Assembly (NCBI GenBank): GCA_045113775.1
Contig: JBGUJH010000050.1
Location: 1-49,652 of the forward strand
Length of the DNA: 49,652 nucleotides
Direction of reading: 5' to 3'
Source: CAG-791 sp045113775
GTDB lineage: Bacteria; Bacillota; Clostridia; Lachnospirales; Lachnospiraceae
Positions 7,883 to 16,738 of the stretch are shown here, piece after piece. The first letter of the stretch is position 1; every line of letters starts with the position of its first letter. Below the pieces are notes generated by a model. It did not search any database and had not been told where the DNA came from. It saw nothing but the letters and a program-made list of their open reading frames with translations. Made by a program: the position numbers and the translations under genes.

Positions 7883-10800
7883 ATGTACAAAAAAGTTAAC
7901 CCGGACCTGAATTTCGTGGAGAGAGAACACAACACACAGAAATTCTGGAAAGAAAACAAGATTTTTGAAAAGAGCGTGAAGGAGCGTGAGGGCTGCCCCA
8001 CATATATGTTTTATGACGGCCCGCCCACGGCTAATGGAAAGCCGCACATCGGCCATGTTCTGACAAGAGTCATCAAGGACATGGTGCCGCGCTACCGCAC
8101 GATGAAGGGATATCAGGTCCCCAGAAAGGCCGGCTGGGATACCCACGGACTTCCTGTGGAACTGGAAGTTGAGAAAGAGATCGGTATCGAGGGCAAGGAG
8201 CAGATCGAAGAGTACGGTATTGCTCCCTTTGTCGAGAAGTGTAAGGAAAGCGTCTGGAAGTACAAATCTATGTGGGAGGATTTCTCCGACACAGTAGGTT
8301 TCTGGGCGGACATGGATAACCCTTACGTAACTTATTACGATGATTTCATCGAGTCCGAGTGGTGGGCACTCAAGACGATCTGGGAGAAAGGCCTTCTTTA
8401 CAAAGGCTTCAAGGTCGTCCCTTACTGCCCCAGCTGCGGAACACCGCTGTCCTCCCACGAAGTGGCACAGGGCTACAAGACCCTCAAGGAGCGCTCCGCG
8501 ATCGTGCGCTTTAAGCTGACAGAAGAGGACGCCTATTTCCTGGCGTGGACGACCACACCCTGGACACTGCCCTCCAACATCGCGCTCTGCGTGAACCCGG
8601 AGGACACATATGCCAAGGTCAAGGCGATCGACGGCTTTACCTATTATATGGCGGAAGCACTTTTGGATCAGGTCCTCGATCCCCTGAAGGACAAGTTCGA
8701 GGCGACTGCGGACGGCAAGGCCTATGAAGTCCTGGAGACTATGAAGGGCACGGATCTTGAGTACAAGCCCTATGAACCCCTCTATGAGGAGGCGGCCAGA
8801 AGGGCAGCGCAGCAGCACAAGAAAGCTTTCTTCGTGTACTGCGACGACTATGTAACTATGACAGACGGTACCGGTATCGTTCACATCGCGCCTGCATTCG
8901 GTGAAGATGACGCGAGAGTCGGCCGTAAATATGACGCTCCTTTCGTTCAGCTCGTCGACGCGCAGGGCTGCCTGGTAGAAGGAACTCCTTTCGCCGGCAT
9001 GCGCTGCAAGCCCACAAAGGCAGAGATGGACAAGGGCGCGGTCAGCGCAGATCCTGAGGTCCTGAAGGACCTGAGCGCACGCGGTATTTTGTTCTCAGCT
9101 CCCAAGTTCGAGCACGACTATCCTCACTGCTGGCGCTGCGGAACCCCGCTTCTGTATTATGCGCGCCAGTCCTGGTTCATCAAGATGACATCTGTCAGAG
9201 ATGACCTGGTGAGCGGCAACAAGAAAATCAACTGGATCCCTCCGACCATCGGAGAGGGCCGTTTCGGAAACTGGCTGGAGAATATTCAGGACTGGGGCAT
9301 CTCCCGCGACAGATACTGGGGAACTCCTCTCAATATCTGGGAGTGCAAGGGATGCGGCCACCAGCTGAGCGTAGGCAGCAAAAAAGAGCTGGCAGAGCTC
9401 TCAGGAAACCCGGAAGCGCTTAACACCGAGCTCCACAGGCCTTACGTGGACGCGTATACGATCAAGTGCCCCGAGTGCGGCGGCGAGATGTACCGCGTTC
9501 CCGAGGTCATCGACTGCTGGTTCGACTCCGGAGCAATGCCGTACGCGCAGCTCCACTATCCATTTGAGAATAAGGAACTCTTCGAGAAATGGTTCCCCGC
9601 TGCATTCATCAGCGAGGCGGTGGACCAGACCCGCGGATGGTTCTATTCCCTGCATGCGGAGTCCACGCTCCTGTTTGACAAGCCCTGCTATGAGAACGTC
9701 ATCGTTCTGGGACTGGTCCTGGATGAGGACGGCAACAAGATGTCCAAGAGCAAGGGCAACGCAGTGGATCCTTTCACGGCGCTCGCCAAGCATGGCGCGG
9801 ACGCGATCCGCTGGTATTTCTATACCAACAGCGCGCCCTGGCTGCCCAACAAGTTCTCGGACAAGACAGTTAAGGAAGGACAGCGCAAGTTCCTCGGAAC
9901 TCTGTGGAACACTTATGCGTTCTATACTTTGTATGCGGAGATCGACGGCTTCGATCCCACAAAGTACACGCTTGAATATGACAAGCTGAGCGTCATGGAC
10001 AAGTGGCTCCTCTCCCGCATGAACACGATGATTAAGAACACGGACGCGAACCTGGACAAGTACAGGATCCCCGAGGCAGCTGCAGCGCTTGAGTCTTTCG
10101 TCGATGAGATGTCCAACTGGTATGTCCGCCGCTGCCGTGACCGTTTCTGGAAAGGCGGCATGGAGCAGGATAAGATCAATGCGTACATGACTCTGTACAC
10201 AGCGCTCGTGAATGTCTGCAAGTGCGCGGCTCCGATGATCCCCTTCATGACCGAGGAGATCTACCAGAATATCGTCAGAAGCGTCGACGAGACTGCTCCC
10301 GAGAGTATCCACTTGTGCCTGTTCCCCGAAGCGGACGAGGAGCACATCGACAAGGAACTCGAGGAGAGCATGAAAGAGGTCCTCGGAATCGTCGTCATGG
10401 GCCGTGCGTGCCGCAACGCTTCCAATATCAAGAACAGACAGCCCATCGCGCAGATGTTCGTGAAGGCAGGCAAAGATCTCAATGCCTTCTTCCAGGACAT
10501 CATTAAGAACGAGCTCAATGTCAAAAAAGTGATCTTCACGGACGATGTCCGCGAGTTTACAAGTTACACTTTCAAGCCGCAGCTTCGTACAGTAGGACCT
10601 AAGTATGGCAAGCAGCTGGGCGGTATCCGGAAGTATCTCGCAGAGCTCGACGGCAACGCTGCTATGGATACACTGAGGGCTGAAGGCGCGCTTCGCTTCG
10701 AAGTAAACGGCGTACCTGTAGAGCTCACAGAAGATGATCTTCTCATCGAGACAGCTAAGAAGGAAGGCTATGTCAGCCAGGAAGACGGAACTGTCACCAC

Positions 10801-11086
10801 TGTTCTCGATACCAACCTGACTCCCGAGCTGATCGAAGAGGGTTATGTTTCCGAGCTGATCAGCAAGATCCAGACCATGAGAAAAGAGTCCGGATTTGAG
10901 GTCATGGACCGCATCCGCGTGTCCCTGAGCGGCAACAGAAAGCTGTCCGCAGTGGCAGCAGCCAATGAGGCCGCGATCGCGGGCAAAGTCCTGGCTGATA
11001 AGATTGAGCAGGATGTATCTCTGGCAAATGAGAAGGAATGGGATATCAACGGCGAGAAGGTTACGATCGGCGTTCAGAAGATTTAA
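7883..11086 (+). CDS. ileS: Isoleucyl-tRNA synthetase
   Basis: This class I synthetase charges tRNA-Ile and edits valine in the CP1 domain. The product has 1067 residues from the ATG at 7883, which has GGAAGGAG just upstream; an in-frame start at 7811 would precede it without a site. HIGH is at 55-58 and KMSKS at 619-623. CxxC pairs occur in PYCPSCGTP, HCWRCGTP, ECKGCGH and KCPECGG. The length above 1030 residues and the CWRCGTPLLYYARQSWF block resemble the eukaryote-like bacterial clade (IleS2) rather than the 930-residue type. Members of that clade are often mupirocin-insensitive. The gene is followed after 13 bases by glycogen phosphorylase. Confidence 0.95.
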   Translation: MYKKVNPDLNFVEREHNTQKFWKENKIFEKSVKEREGCPTYMFYDGPPTANGKPHIGHVLTRVIKDMVPRYRTMKGYQVPRKAGWDTHGLPVELEVEKEIGIEGKEQIEEYGIAPFVEKCKESVWKYKSMWEDFSDTVGFWADMDNPYVTYYDDFIESEWWALKTIWEKGLLYKGFKVVPYCPSCGTPLSSHEVAQGYKTLKERSAIVRFKLTEEDAYFLAWTTTPWTLPSNIALCVNPEDTYAKVKAIDGFTYYMAEALLDQVLDPLKDKFEATADGKAYEVLETMKGTDLEYKPYEPLYEEAARRAAQQHKKAFFVYCDDYVTMTDGTGIVHIAPAFGEDDARVGRKYDAPFVQLVDAQGCLVEGTPFAGMRCKPTKAEMDKGAVSADPEVLKDLSARGILFSAPKFEHDYPHCWRCGTPLLYYARQSWFIKMTSVRDDLVSGNKKINWIPPTIGEGRFGNWLENIQDWGISRDRYWGTPLNIWECKGCGHQLSVGSKKELAELSGNPEALNTELHRPYVDAYTIKCPECGGEMYRVPEVIDCWFDSGAMPYAQLHYPFENKELFEKWFPAAFISEAVDQTRGWFYSLHAESTLLFDKPCYENVIVLGLVLDEDGNKMSKSKGNAVDPFTALAKHGADAIRWYFYTNSAPWLPNKFSDKTVKEGQRKFLGTLWNTYAFYTLYAEIDGFDPTKYTLEYDKLSVMDKWLLSRMNTMIKNTDANLDKYRIPEAAAALESFVDEMSNWYVRRCRDRFWKGGMEQDKINAYMTLYTALVNVCKCAAPMIPFMTEEIYQNIVRSVDETAPESIHLCLFPEADEEHIDKELEESMKEVLGIVVMGRACRNASNIKNRQPIAQMFVKAGKDLNAFFQDIIKNELNVKKVIFTDDVREFTSYTFKPQLRTVGPKYGKQLGGIRKYLAELDGNAAMDTLRAEGALRFEVNGVPVELTEDDLLIETAKKEGYVSQEDGTVTTVLDTNLTPELIEEGYVSELISKIQTMRKESGFEVMDRIRVSLSGNRKLSAVAAANEAAIAGKVLADKIEQDVSLANEKEWDINGEKVTIGVQKI

Positions 11087-11099
11087 GGAGAAATCAATA

Positions 11100-13613
11100 A
11101 TGGTAAAGAGACCTACATTCAATTTTGATAAAGATCTTTTCAAGAGAAGTGTCGAGTACAACGTCCGTACTATGTACAGGCGCACTATGAAGGAAGCGAC
11201 AGACCAGCAGGTCTTCCAGGCTTCCGCCATGGCTCTGAAGGATCAGATCATTGACTGCTGGATGAGGACCCAGAAGGTCTTCGACGATAAGGACCCCAAG
11301 CAGGTGGTTTATCTGTCAATGGAATTCCTGATGGGCCGCGCGTTCGGCAATGACGCCATCAACCTTATGGCTTACGAGCCCATCAAGCAGGCACTCAAGG
11401 AACTCGGCTTCAAGCTCAACGCGATCGAAGACCAGGAGCCTGACGCAGCGCTCGGAAACGGCGGTCTCGGAAGACTGGCGGCCTGCTTCCTGGATTCTCT
11501 TGCAACTCTGAATTACCCTGCGTACGGCGCGGGCATCCGCTACCAGTACGGTATGTTCAAGCAGGAGATCAGGGACGGCTATCAGGTAGAAGTGCCGGAT
11601 AACTGGCTCGAGAACGGAAACCCGCTCGAGCTCAGAAGACCCGAGTATACCCAGGAAGTACACTTCGGCGGATATGTAACCTCTTATCTTGACAGAAACG
11701 GCCGCACCATGTACAAGCAGGAAGGCTACAGCGCTGTCAAGGCGATCCCGTATGACCTGCCGGTCATCGGTTACGGCAACGGTTTTGTTGATACTCTGAG
11801 AATCTGGGACGCTGAGCCGGTAGTGAGCTTCAAACTTGACTCTTTTGACAGAGGCGAATACCAGAAATCCGTCGAGCAGGAAAACCTCGCCCGCACGATC
11901 TGCAACGTCCTTTATCCCTGCGACGACCACGTACAGGGCAAAGAGCTGCGCCTCAAACAGCAGTATTTCTTCGTATCCGCGACTCTTCAGTGCGCGATCC
12001 AGAAGTACATGAAGACACACGACGACATCAGAAAGCTGCATGAGAAGTATGTCTTCCAGCTCAATGATACACATCCCACTCTGGCGATCCCCGAGCTCAT
12101 GCGCATCCTCATGGATGAGTACGCTCTTACATGGGATGAGGCGTGGAACGTCGTCACAAAGAGCTGCGCTTACACGAACCACACCATCATGGCAGAGGCC
12201 CTCGAGAAATGGCCCATTGAGCTCTTCTCCAGACTTCTTCCCCGTATTTACTCCATCGTCGAGGAGATCAACAGAAGATTCGAGAGAGAGATCCACAACC
12301 GCTATGACAACACAGGCGTGGATGTCGGCCACAAGATCTACAAGATGGGCATCATCTATGACGGACAGGTCCGCATGGCCAACCTCGCGATCGTCGCAGG
12401 TTTCTCCGTCAACGGCGTTGCCGAACTGCATACAGCGATCCTCATGACCGAGGAGCTCAGGGACTTCTACGAGATGTTCCCCGAGAAGTTCAACAACAAG
12501 ACCAACGGTATCACACAGAGAAGATTCCTTCTTCACGCGAACCCGAATCTGGCCAAGTGGGTCACCGACAAGATCGGCGACGAGTGGATCACGGATCTGT
12601 CCCAGATGAAGGAACTGGAAGTCTATGTGGATGACAACAAGGCGCAGAAAGAGTTCATGAACATCAAGTACAAGAACAAAGTCCGCCTTGCCCAGTACAT
12701 CCTCGAGCACAACGGAATCGAAGTCGATCCCCGCTCTATTTTCGACGTACAGGTCAAGAGACTACACGAGTACAAGAGACAGCTCCTGAACATCCTGCAT
12801 GTCATGTATCTGTACAATCAGCTCAAGGACAACCCGAACATGGAGTTCAAGAAGAGAACCTTCATCTTCGGCGCCAAGGCTGCAGCTGGTTACAAGACTG
12901 CTAAGCTGACCATCAAGCTGATCAACTCCGTAGCGGATGTGATCAACAACGACCCCGCTATCGATGACAAGATCAAAGTTGTCTTCATCGAGAACTACCG
13001 TGTATCCAACGCGGAGATCATCATCGCGGCAGCGGATGTATCCGAGCAGATCTCCACAGCTTCCAAGGAAGCTTCCGGAACCGGCAACATGAAGTTCATG
13101 CTCAACGGCGCTGTGACGCTGGGCACCATGGACGGCGCGAACGTCGAGATCGTCGAGGAAGTAGGCCAGGAGAACGCGTTCATCTTCGGACTTTCCTCCG
13201 AGCAGGTTATCAAATATGAGAACCAGGGCGGCTATGATCCCAAGAGAGTCTTCAACGAGGACCAGAATGTCCGCAGAGTGCTGGTACAGCTGATCGACGG
13301 CACATATTCTCCGGAAGATCCGGACCTGTTCCGTCCCCTGTACGATTCCCTGCTCAACAAGCATGGTTCTGACCGCGCGGACAGATACTTCATCCTCGCT
13401 GACTTCGAGTCCTATGCTGCAGCGCAGAGAGATGTCGAGACCGCTTACAATGACCCGAAGAGATGGGCGCGCATGGCTATGATGAACGTGGCCAACGTCG
13501 GCAAGTTCTCCTCTGACAGAACTATCGAGGAGTACGCGCAGCAGATCTGGGGCCTTGAGAAGGTCTATATCCCTGCGAGAAGGGGCAGAAAGCCCAAGAA
13601 GACGGAAGCCTGA
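11100..13613 (+). CDS. glgP: Glycogen/alpha-glucan phosphorylase
   Basis: The enzyme phosphorolyses alpha-1,4-glucans to glucose 1-phosphate using pyridoxal phosphate. The product is 837 residues, normal for the family. The N-terminal half contains VYLSMEFLMGRAFGNDAINL and ALGNGGLGRLAACFLDSLATL. The C-terminal half contains RVSNAEIIIAAADVSEQIS and EASGTGNMKFMLNG, with the PLP-binding lysine at 665. AGGAG overlaps the ileS stop and lies 9 bases before the ATG at 11100; the longer upstream frame runs inside ileS and is not used. The C-terminus ends in a basic GRKPKK tail. Co-transcription with ileS is unusual functionally and probably reflects only tight packing. Confidence 0.95.
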   Translation: MVKRPTFNFDKDLFKRSVEYNVRTMYRRTMKEATDQQVFQASAMALKDQIIDCWMRTQKVFDDKDPKQVVYLSMEFLMGRAFGNDAINLMAYEPIKQALKELGFKLNAIEDQEPDAALGNGGLGRLAACFLDSLATLNYPAYGAGIRYQYGMFKQEIRDGYQVEVPDNWLENGNPLELRRPEYTQEVHFGGYVTSYLDRNGRTMYKQEGYSAVKAIPYDLPVIGYGNGFVDTLRIWDAEPVVSFKLDSFDRGEYQKSVEQENLARTICNVLYPCDDHVQGKELRLKQQYFFVSATLQCAIQKYMKTHDDIRKLHEKYVFQLNDTHPTLAIPELMRILMDEYALTWDEAWNVVTKSCAYTNHTIMAEALEKWPIELFSRLLPRIYSIVEEINRRFEREIHNRYDNTGVDVGHKIYKMGIIYDGQVRMANLAIVAGFSVNGVAELHTAILMTEELRDFYEMFPEKFNNKTNGITQRRFLLHANPNLAKWVTDKIGDEWITDLSQMKELEVYVDDNKAQKEFMNIKYKNKVRLAQYILEHNGIEVDPRSIFDVQVKRLHEYKRQLLNILHVMYLYNQLKDNPNMEFKKRTFIFGAKAAAGYKTAKLTIKLINSVADVINNDPAIDDKIKVVFIENYRVSNAEIIIAAADVSEQISTASKEASGTGNMKFMLNGAVTLGTMDGANVEIVEEVGQENAFIFGLSSEQVIKYENQGGYDPKRVFNEDQNVRRVLVQLIDGTYSPEDPDLFRPLYDSLLNKHGSDRADRYFILADFESYAAAQRDVETAYNDPKRWARMAMMNVANVGKFSSDRTIEEYAQQIWGLEKVYIPARRGRKPKKTEA

Positions 13614-13718
13614 TGCGCGGTATGCGGTGAGTCCCCGAATGTGAAGCAGACGGGGAAAGTGTAATCAAGCGGTCTGTCAGAGGCGGCAGGGCTGCATTTG
13701 CACAATAATTGAATTCAG

Positions 13719-13780
13719 AACCCCGGGAGCGGTGCGTGGAAGCCTTTTCAGGTGATGCGTGCTGCTTCCGGGGGTTTTTG
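13719..13780 (+). terminator. Intrinsic terminator after glgP
   Basis: AACCCCGGGAGC pairs with GCTTCCGGGGGTT across a loop of about 30 bases and is followed by TTTTTG. It ends the ileS-glgP transcript about 105 bases after the stop codon. Confidence 0.75.
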
Positions 13781-13812
13781 TGCTGCGGGAGGTGAAGAAT
13801 CCTTCCTGACAA

Positions 13813-13842
13813 TGGCAAGTGCCGCACGAGATATGCTATAAT
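13813..13842 (+). promoter_or_regulatory. Extended -10 promoter for ddl-murF
   Basis: TATAAT at 13837-13842 is preceded by TGC, giving an extended -10. A weak -35 (TGGCAA at 13813-13818) lies 18 bases upstream. The ddl start is about 65 bases downstream. Confidence 0.65.
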
Positions 13843-13907
13843 GGGCGGAGTAATATAAGAGGCAGGGCCTGATAACCGGGCCCGGATTGAGCGAAAGGAT
13901 TAATAGT

Positions 13908-14972
13908 ATGAAGATCGTAGTTCTGTGCGGAGGACTGAGCACGGAGAGAAATATATCTTTTCTGTCGGGAACAAAAGTATGCAGGGCGCTCAGAAGCAGG
14001 GGACACCAGGCGGTCCTGGTAGACCTGTTCATGGGACTTGAAGACGTGGAAGAGGAGCCGGCGGCTCTCTTTGAGAATCTGCCGGAGCTCGAGGCTCTGA
14101 CTTTTGACGGAACGGCACCCGACCTGGATGCCGTGAGAGAATCGAGGAAGTGGAAGAGCCCTTCGCTGTTCGGCAAGGGTGTTCTGGAGATCTGCCGTCT
14201 GGCGGACATTGTATTTGTGGCTCTTCACGGAATGAACGGAGAGGACGGCCGCGTGCAGGCGACTTTCGACATGCTGGGCATCCCTTACACCGGATCGGGC
14301 TATCTGGGGGCTGCCATCGCCATGGACAAGATGCTGACCAAGGAGATGGTGAAGGATAAGGGCGTCCGCACACCCGCGTGGAAGACCTTCCACGCCGGCG
14401 CGATCACGAGTGATGAGGACGCAGCCAAGTCTGCGGAAGCGATCGCGGCTCAGATTGAAGCTCCTTGCGTGGTAAAGACACCCACCGGCGGTTCGTCGGT
14501 CGGCGTATATATTGTCACCAGCCAGGATGCGGTGAGACCCGCTGTGGAGAAGTGCCTGACATTCGGCCCGGATATCCTTGTGGAGCAGATGATCGAAGGC
14601 AGGGAGTTCACCTGCGCGGTATTGGGCGACAGAGCGCTCCCTTCGGTCGAGATCGTTCCCAAGGTAGATTTCTATAATTACGAGAACAAGTACAAAGCCG
14701 GTGCCACCGAGGAGATCTGCCCCGGACGCTGCACTCCCGAAGTGGAAAAGCAGATGGGAGACATGGCTCTTCGCGTGCACAATGTTCTGGGCCTGCGCAC
14801 ATATTCGCGCAGCGACTTCATCGTGGATATATACGACAACGCGTGGTTCCTGGAAGTCAACACGCTGCCGGGAATGACACCCACAAGCCTTGTGCCGCAG
14901 GAAGCCGCAGCCGTGGGAATTTCCTACGAGGAGCTGTGCGAGATCATTGTCAGGGACGGGCTTAACAGATAA
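13908..14972 (+). CDS. ddl: D-alanine--D-alanine ligase
   Basis: This ATP-grasp enzyme joins two D-alanines for the peptidoglycan pentapeptide. The product has 354 residues from the ATG at 13908, with AAAGGA upstream. Visible motifs are VLCGGLSTERNISFLSG, HGMNGEDGRVQA, GGSSVGVYIV and the Mg-binding EVNTLPGMTPTSLVP. In the omega loop the KY pair (Tyr at about 262) aligns with the Lys-Tyr that marks D-Ala-D-Ala rather than D-Ala-D-Lac ligases. The next gene, murF, adds the dipeptide product to UDP-MurNAc-tripeptide, so the pair forms a pathway operon. Confidence 0.94.
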   Translation: MKIVVLCGGLSTERNISFLSGTKVCRALRSRGHQAVLVDLFMGLEDVEEEPAALFENLPELEALTFDGTAPDLDAVRESRKWKSPSLFGKGVLEICRLADIVFVALHGMNGEDGRVQATFDMLGIPYTGSGYLGAAIAMDKMLTKEMVKDKGVRTPAWKTFHAGAITSDEDAAKSAEAIAAQIEAPCVVKTPTGGSSVGVYIVTSQDAVRPAVEKCLTFGPDILVEQMIEGREFTCAVLGDRALPSVEIVPKVDFYNYENKYKAGATEEICPGRCTPEVEKQMGDMALRVHNVLGLRTYSRSDFIVDIYDNAWFLEVNTLPGMTPTSLVPQEAAAVGISYEELCEIIVRDGLNR

Positions 14973-15087
14973 GAGCGGTATTGCCTTACGGGCAGCTCAC
15001 ACGCGGCACAGCGGCCTGCTCTGCGGGCTTTGAATTGCGATAGAAGCGCCGCAAGACTTTACAGTGCGTTTCGACATGAGGAAAAAA

Positions 15088-16563
15088 ATGGAAAAGATCA
15101 GTGTAAATGAGATTCTCGGAGCGGTCGGCGGACAGCTTCTGGGGAATGTAGACGCAGAAAACACATTTATTATTAACGTGCAGACCGACAGCCGAAGGGC
15201 AGCTGCGGGCGACCTGTTCATCGCCATCATCGGCGAGCGCATGGACGGCCACCGGTTCGTGCCCGGCGCTATGGAAGCCGGCGCGGAAGGCTGCCTTGTC
15301 AGCAAAGCGCCTGAGAAGGTCCCTGAAGGGAAATTCTGTGTTCTGGTGCCGGATACGATCAAGGCGATGGGCGACCTCGCAGCTTATTATCTCCGCAAAC
15401 TCGGCATCCCGGTGGTGGCGATAACGGGAAGTGTCGGAAAGACGACCACAAAGGATATGGTTGCGTCCGTCCTCTCGACAAAATATCGCACACGCAAGAC
15501 CGCCGGTAACCTGAACAATCATCTCGGTCTTCCCATGACTGCATTTCGCCTCACCGCGGAGGACGAGATCGCGGTTCTCGAGATGGGGATGAATCATCTG
15601 GGCGAGATCGACTACCTGGTCCGCATCGCGCAGCCCGACGTGGCGGTGATCACAAATGTCGGAGATGCCCATATCGGAAACCTGGGCAGCAGGGAGAATA
15701 TCCTGCGCGCAAAATGTGAGAGCTTCCACGGCTTGAAGAAAGGCGGGACAGCCGTCCTGAACGGCGATGACGCACTGCTCACGACGCTCCGCCCGGGCGC
15801 GGCGAGGGTGTCTGATGCTGCAGCCGGAGAAGCTGAGGCAGGAAGCCCGGAGAGCGGTCCGTTTGCAGAAATGTATGCGGGCATTGATGCCGGCGGTTTT
15901 ACTTTCCACTGGGCGGGCGAATCGGAAGGCTGCGATTACAGAGCAGTGAACATTGAAGATACCCTTCCCGACGAAGTGCGGTGCGTCGCGCAGACGCCTT
16001 CCGGAAGCTTTGCGGTCGAGATCCCGAGCCTTGGCAGGCATATGATCTATCCGGCCATGACGGCGGCTGCGGTGGGGCAGTATTTTGGCTTGACGGGGGA
16101 GGAGATCGCGAAGGGAATCAGCGAATTCGAGTCGACGCACATGCGCATGGACGTCGAGAAATGCGATAACGGGATCATCCTGTACAACGATACCTACAAT
16201 GCGAATCCGCAGTCCATGGAGGCCGCGCTGGGAATTCTCGCGAACTCGACGGCAGAGCGCAAAGTCGCTGTGGTCGGCGACATGCTGGAACTGGAGCCTT
16301 ACTCGGAAAAGCTGCATCGCCAGGTGGGCGAGTTCGCGGCGGAGCAGCCGATCGACATCCTCGTGACGGTAGGCACGCGCGCCGGATGGCTCGCGGAGGC
16401 TGCTCTTGAGCATGACATGGAAGACGTTCGGCCTTGCACGGACAAGGAAGAAGCCAAAAAAGTGCTTGCAGAGCTCGTGAAGCCTGATACAGCGTTCCTG
16501 TTCAAAGCTTCTCGAGGCATGGCGCTGGAGGAACTGTATGAGTTTGTGAAAGGGCTGATCTGA
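15088..16563 (+). CDS. murF: UDP-MurNAc-tripeptide--D-Ala-D-Ala ligase
   Basis: MurF adds D-Ala-D-Ala to UDP-MurNAc-tripeptide in the last cytoplasmic step of pentapeptide synthesis. The chosen ATG at 15088 gives 491 residues and has GAGG 6 bases upstream; in-frame ATGs at 15064 and 15076 would add a basic leader and lack a site. The N-terminal substrate domain shows TDSRRAAAGDLFIAI. The central ATPase has ITGSVGKTTTKD with Lys at about 118, followed by NLNNHLGLP and EMGMNHLGEI. The C-terminal domain has YNDTYNANPQSMEAAL. An acidic, Ala/Gly-rich insertion around 250-265 is a family-variable loop. The gene follows ddl after 115 bases. Confidence 0.95.
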   Translation: MEKISVNEILGAVGGQLLGNVDAENTFIINVQTDSRRAAAGDLFIAIIGERMDGHRFVPGAMEAGAEGCLVSKAPEKVPEGKFCVLVPDTIKAMGDLAAYYLRKLGIPVVAITGSVGKTTTKDMVASVLSTKYRTRKTAGNLNNHLGLPMTAFRLTAEDEIAVLEMGMNHLGEIDYLVRIAQPDVAVITNVGDAHIGNLGSRENILRAKCESFHGLKKGGTAVLNGDDALLTTLRPGAARVSDAAAGEAEAGSPESGPFAEMYAGIDAGGFTFHWAGESEGCDYRAVNIEDTLPDEVRCVAQTPSGSFAVEIPSLGRHMIYPAMTAAAVGQYFGLTGEEIAKGISEFESTHMRMDVEKCDNGIILYNDTYNANPQSMEAALGILANSTAERKVAVVGDMLELEPYSEKLHRQVGEFAAEQPIDILVTVGTRAGWLAEAALEHDMEDVRPCTDKEEAKKVLAELVKPDTAFLFKASRGMALEELYEFVKGLI

Positions 16564-16572
16564 GTGATTTGT

Positions 16573-16735
16573 CTATTCTGACGCTGAAGTGCTGCTGGAG
16601 TATTCTCCAGCAGCACTTCTTTAGCATTCTGGCTGATTTGTGCTAGTTCTAACGTTTTAGTGCTGCTGGAGCACTCTCCGGCAGCACTCGTTCAGCATTC
16701 AAGCCTGATTCTACCCATTCTAATGCAGAAGTGCA
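16573..16735. repeat. Tandem hairpin repeats between murF and pyrC
   Basis: Two direct units of about 70 bases each carry a hairpin: AAGTGCTGCTGGAG/CTCCAGCAGCACTT at 16587-16618 (14 bp, loop TATT) and AGTGCTGCTGGAG/CTCCGGCAGCACT at 16659-16688. Flanking words (TTCTRACG before, AGCATTC after) are also repeated. A third unit begins around 16711 (ATTCTAATGCAGAAGTGC) but is cut off before its second arm. The hairpins sit between convergent genes and can stop transcription from both sides. Confidence 0.8.
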
Positions 16736-16738
16736 GGC

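Noticed and set aside
9401..11230. 609-codon open frame on the minus strand opposite ileS and glgP
   Set aside because: It is a shadow of two clear genes on the other strand with low-complexity composition and no motif.
13908..14972. Suspected substitution of the omega-loop tyrosine in Ddl, which would hint at D-Ala-D-Lac or D-Ala-D-Ser activity
   Set aside because: After aligning with E. coli DdlB by eye, the Lys-Tyr pair that matters is present in the ENKY segment (Tyr about 262); the residue first taken as missing is a different, variable position.
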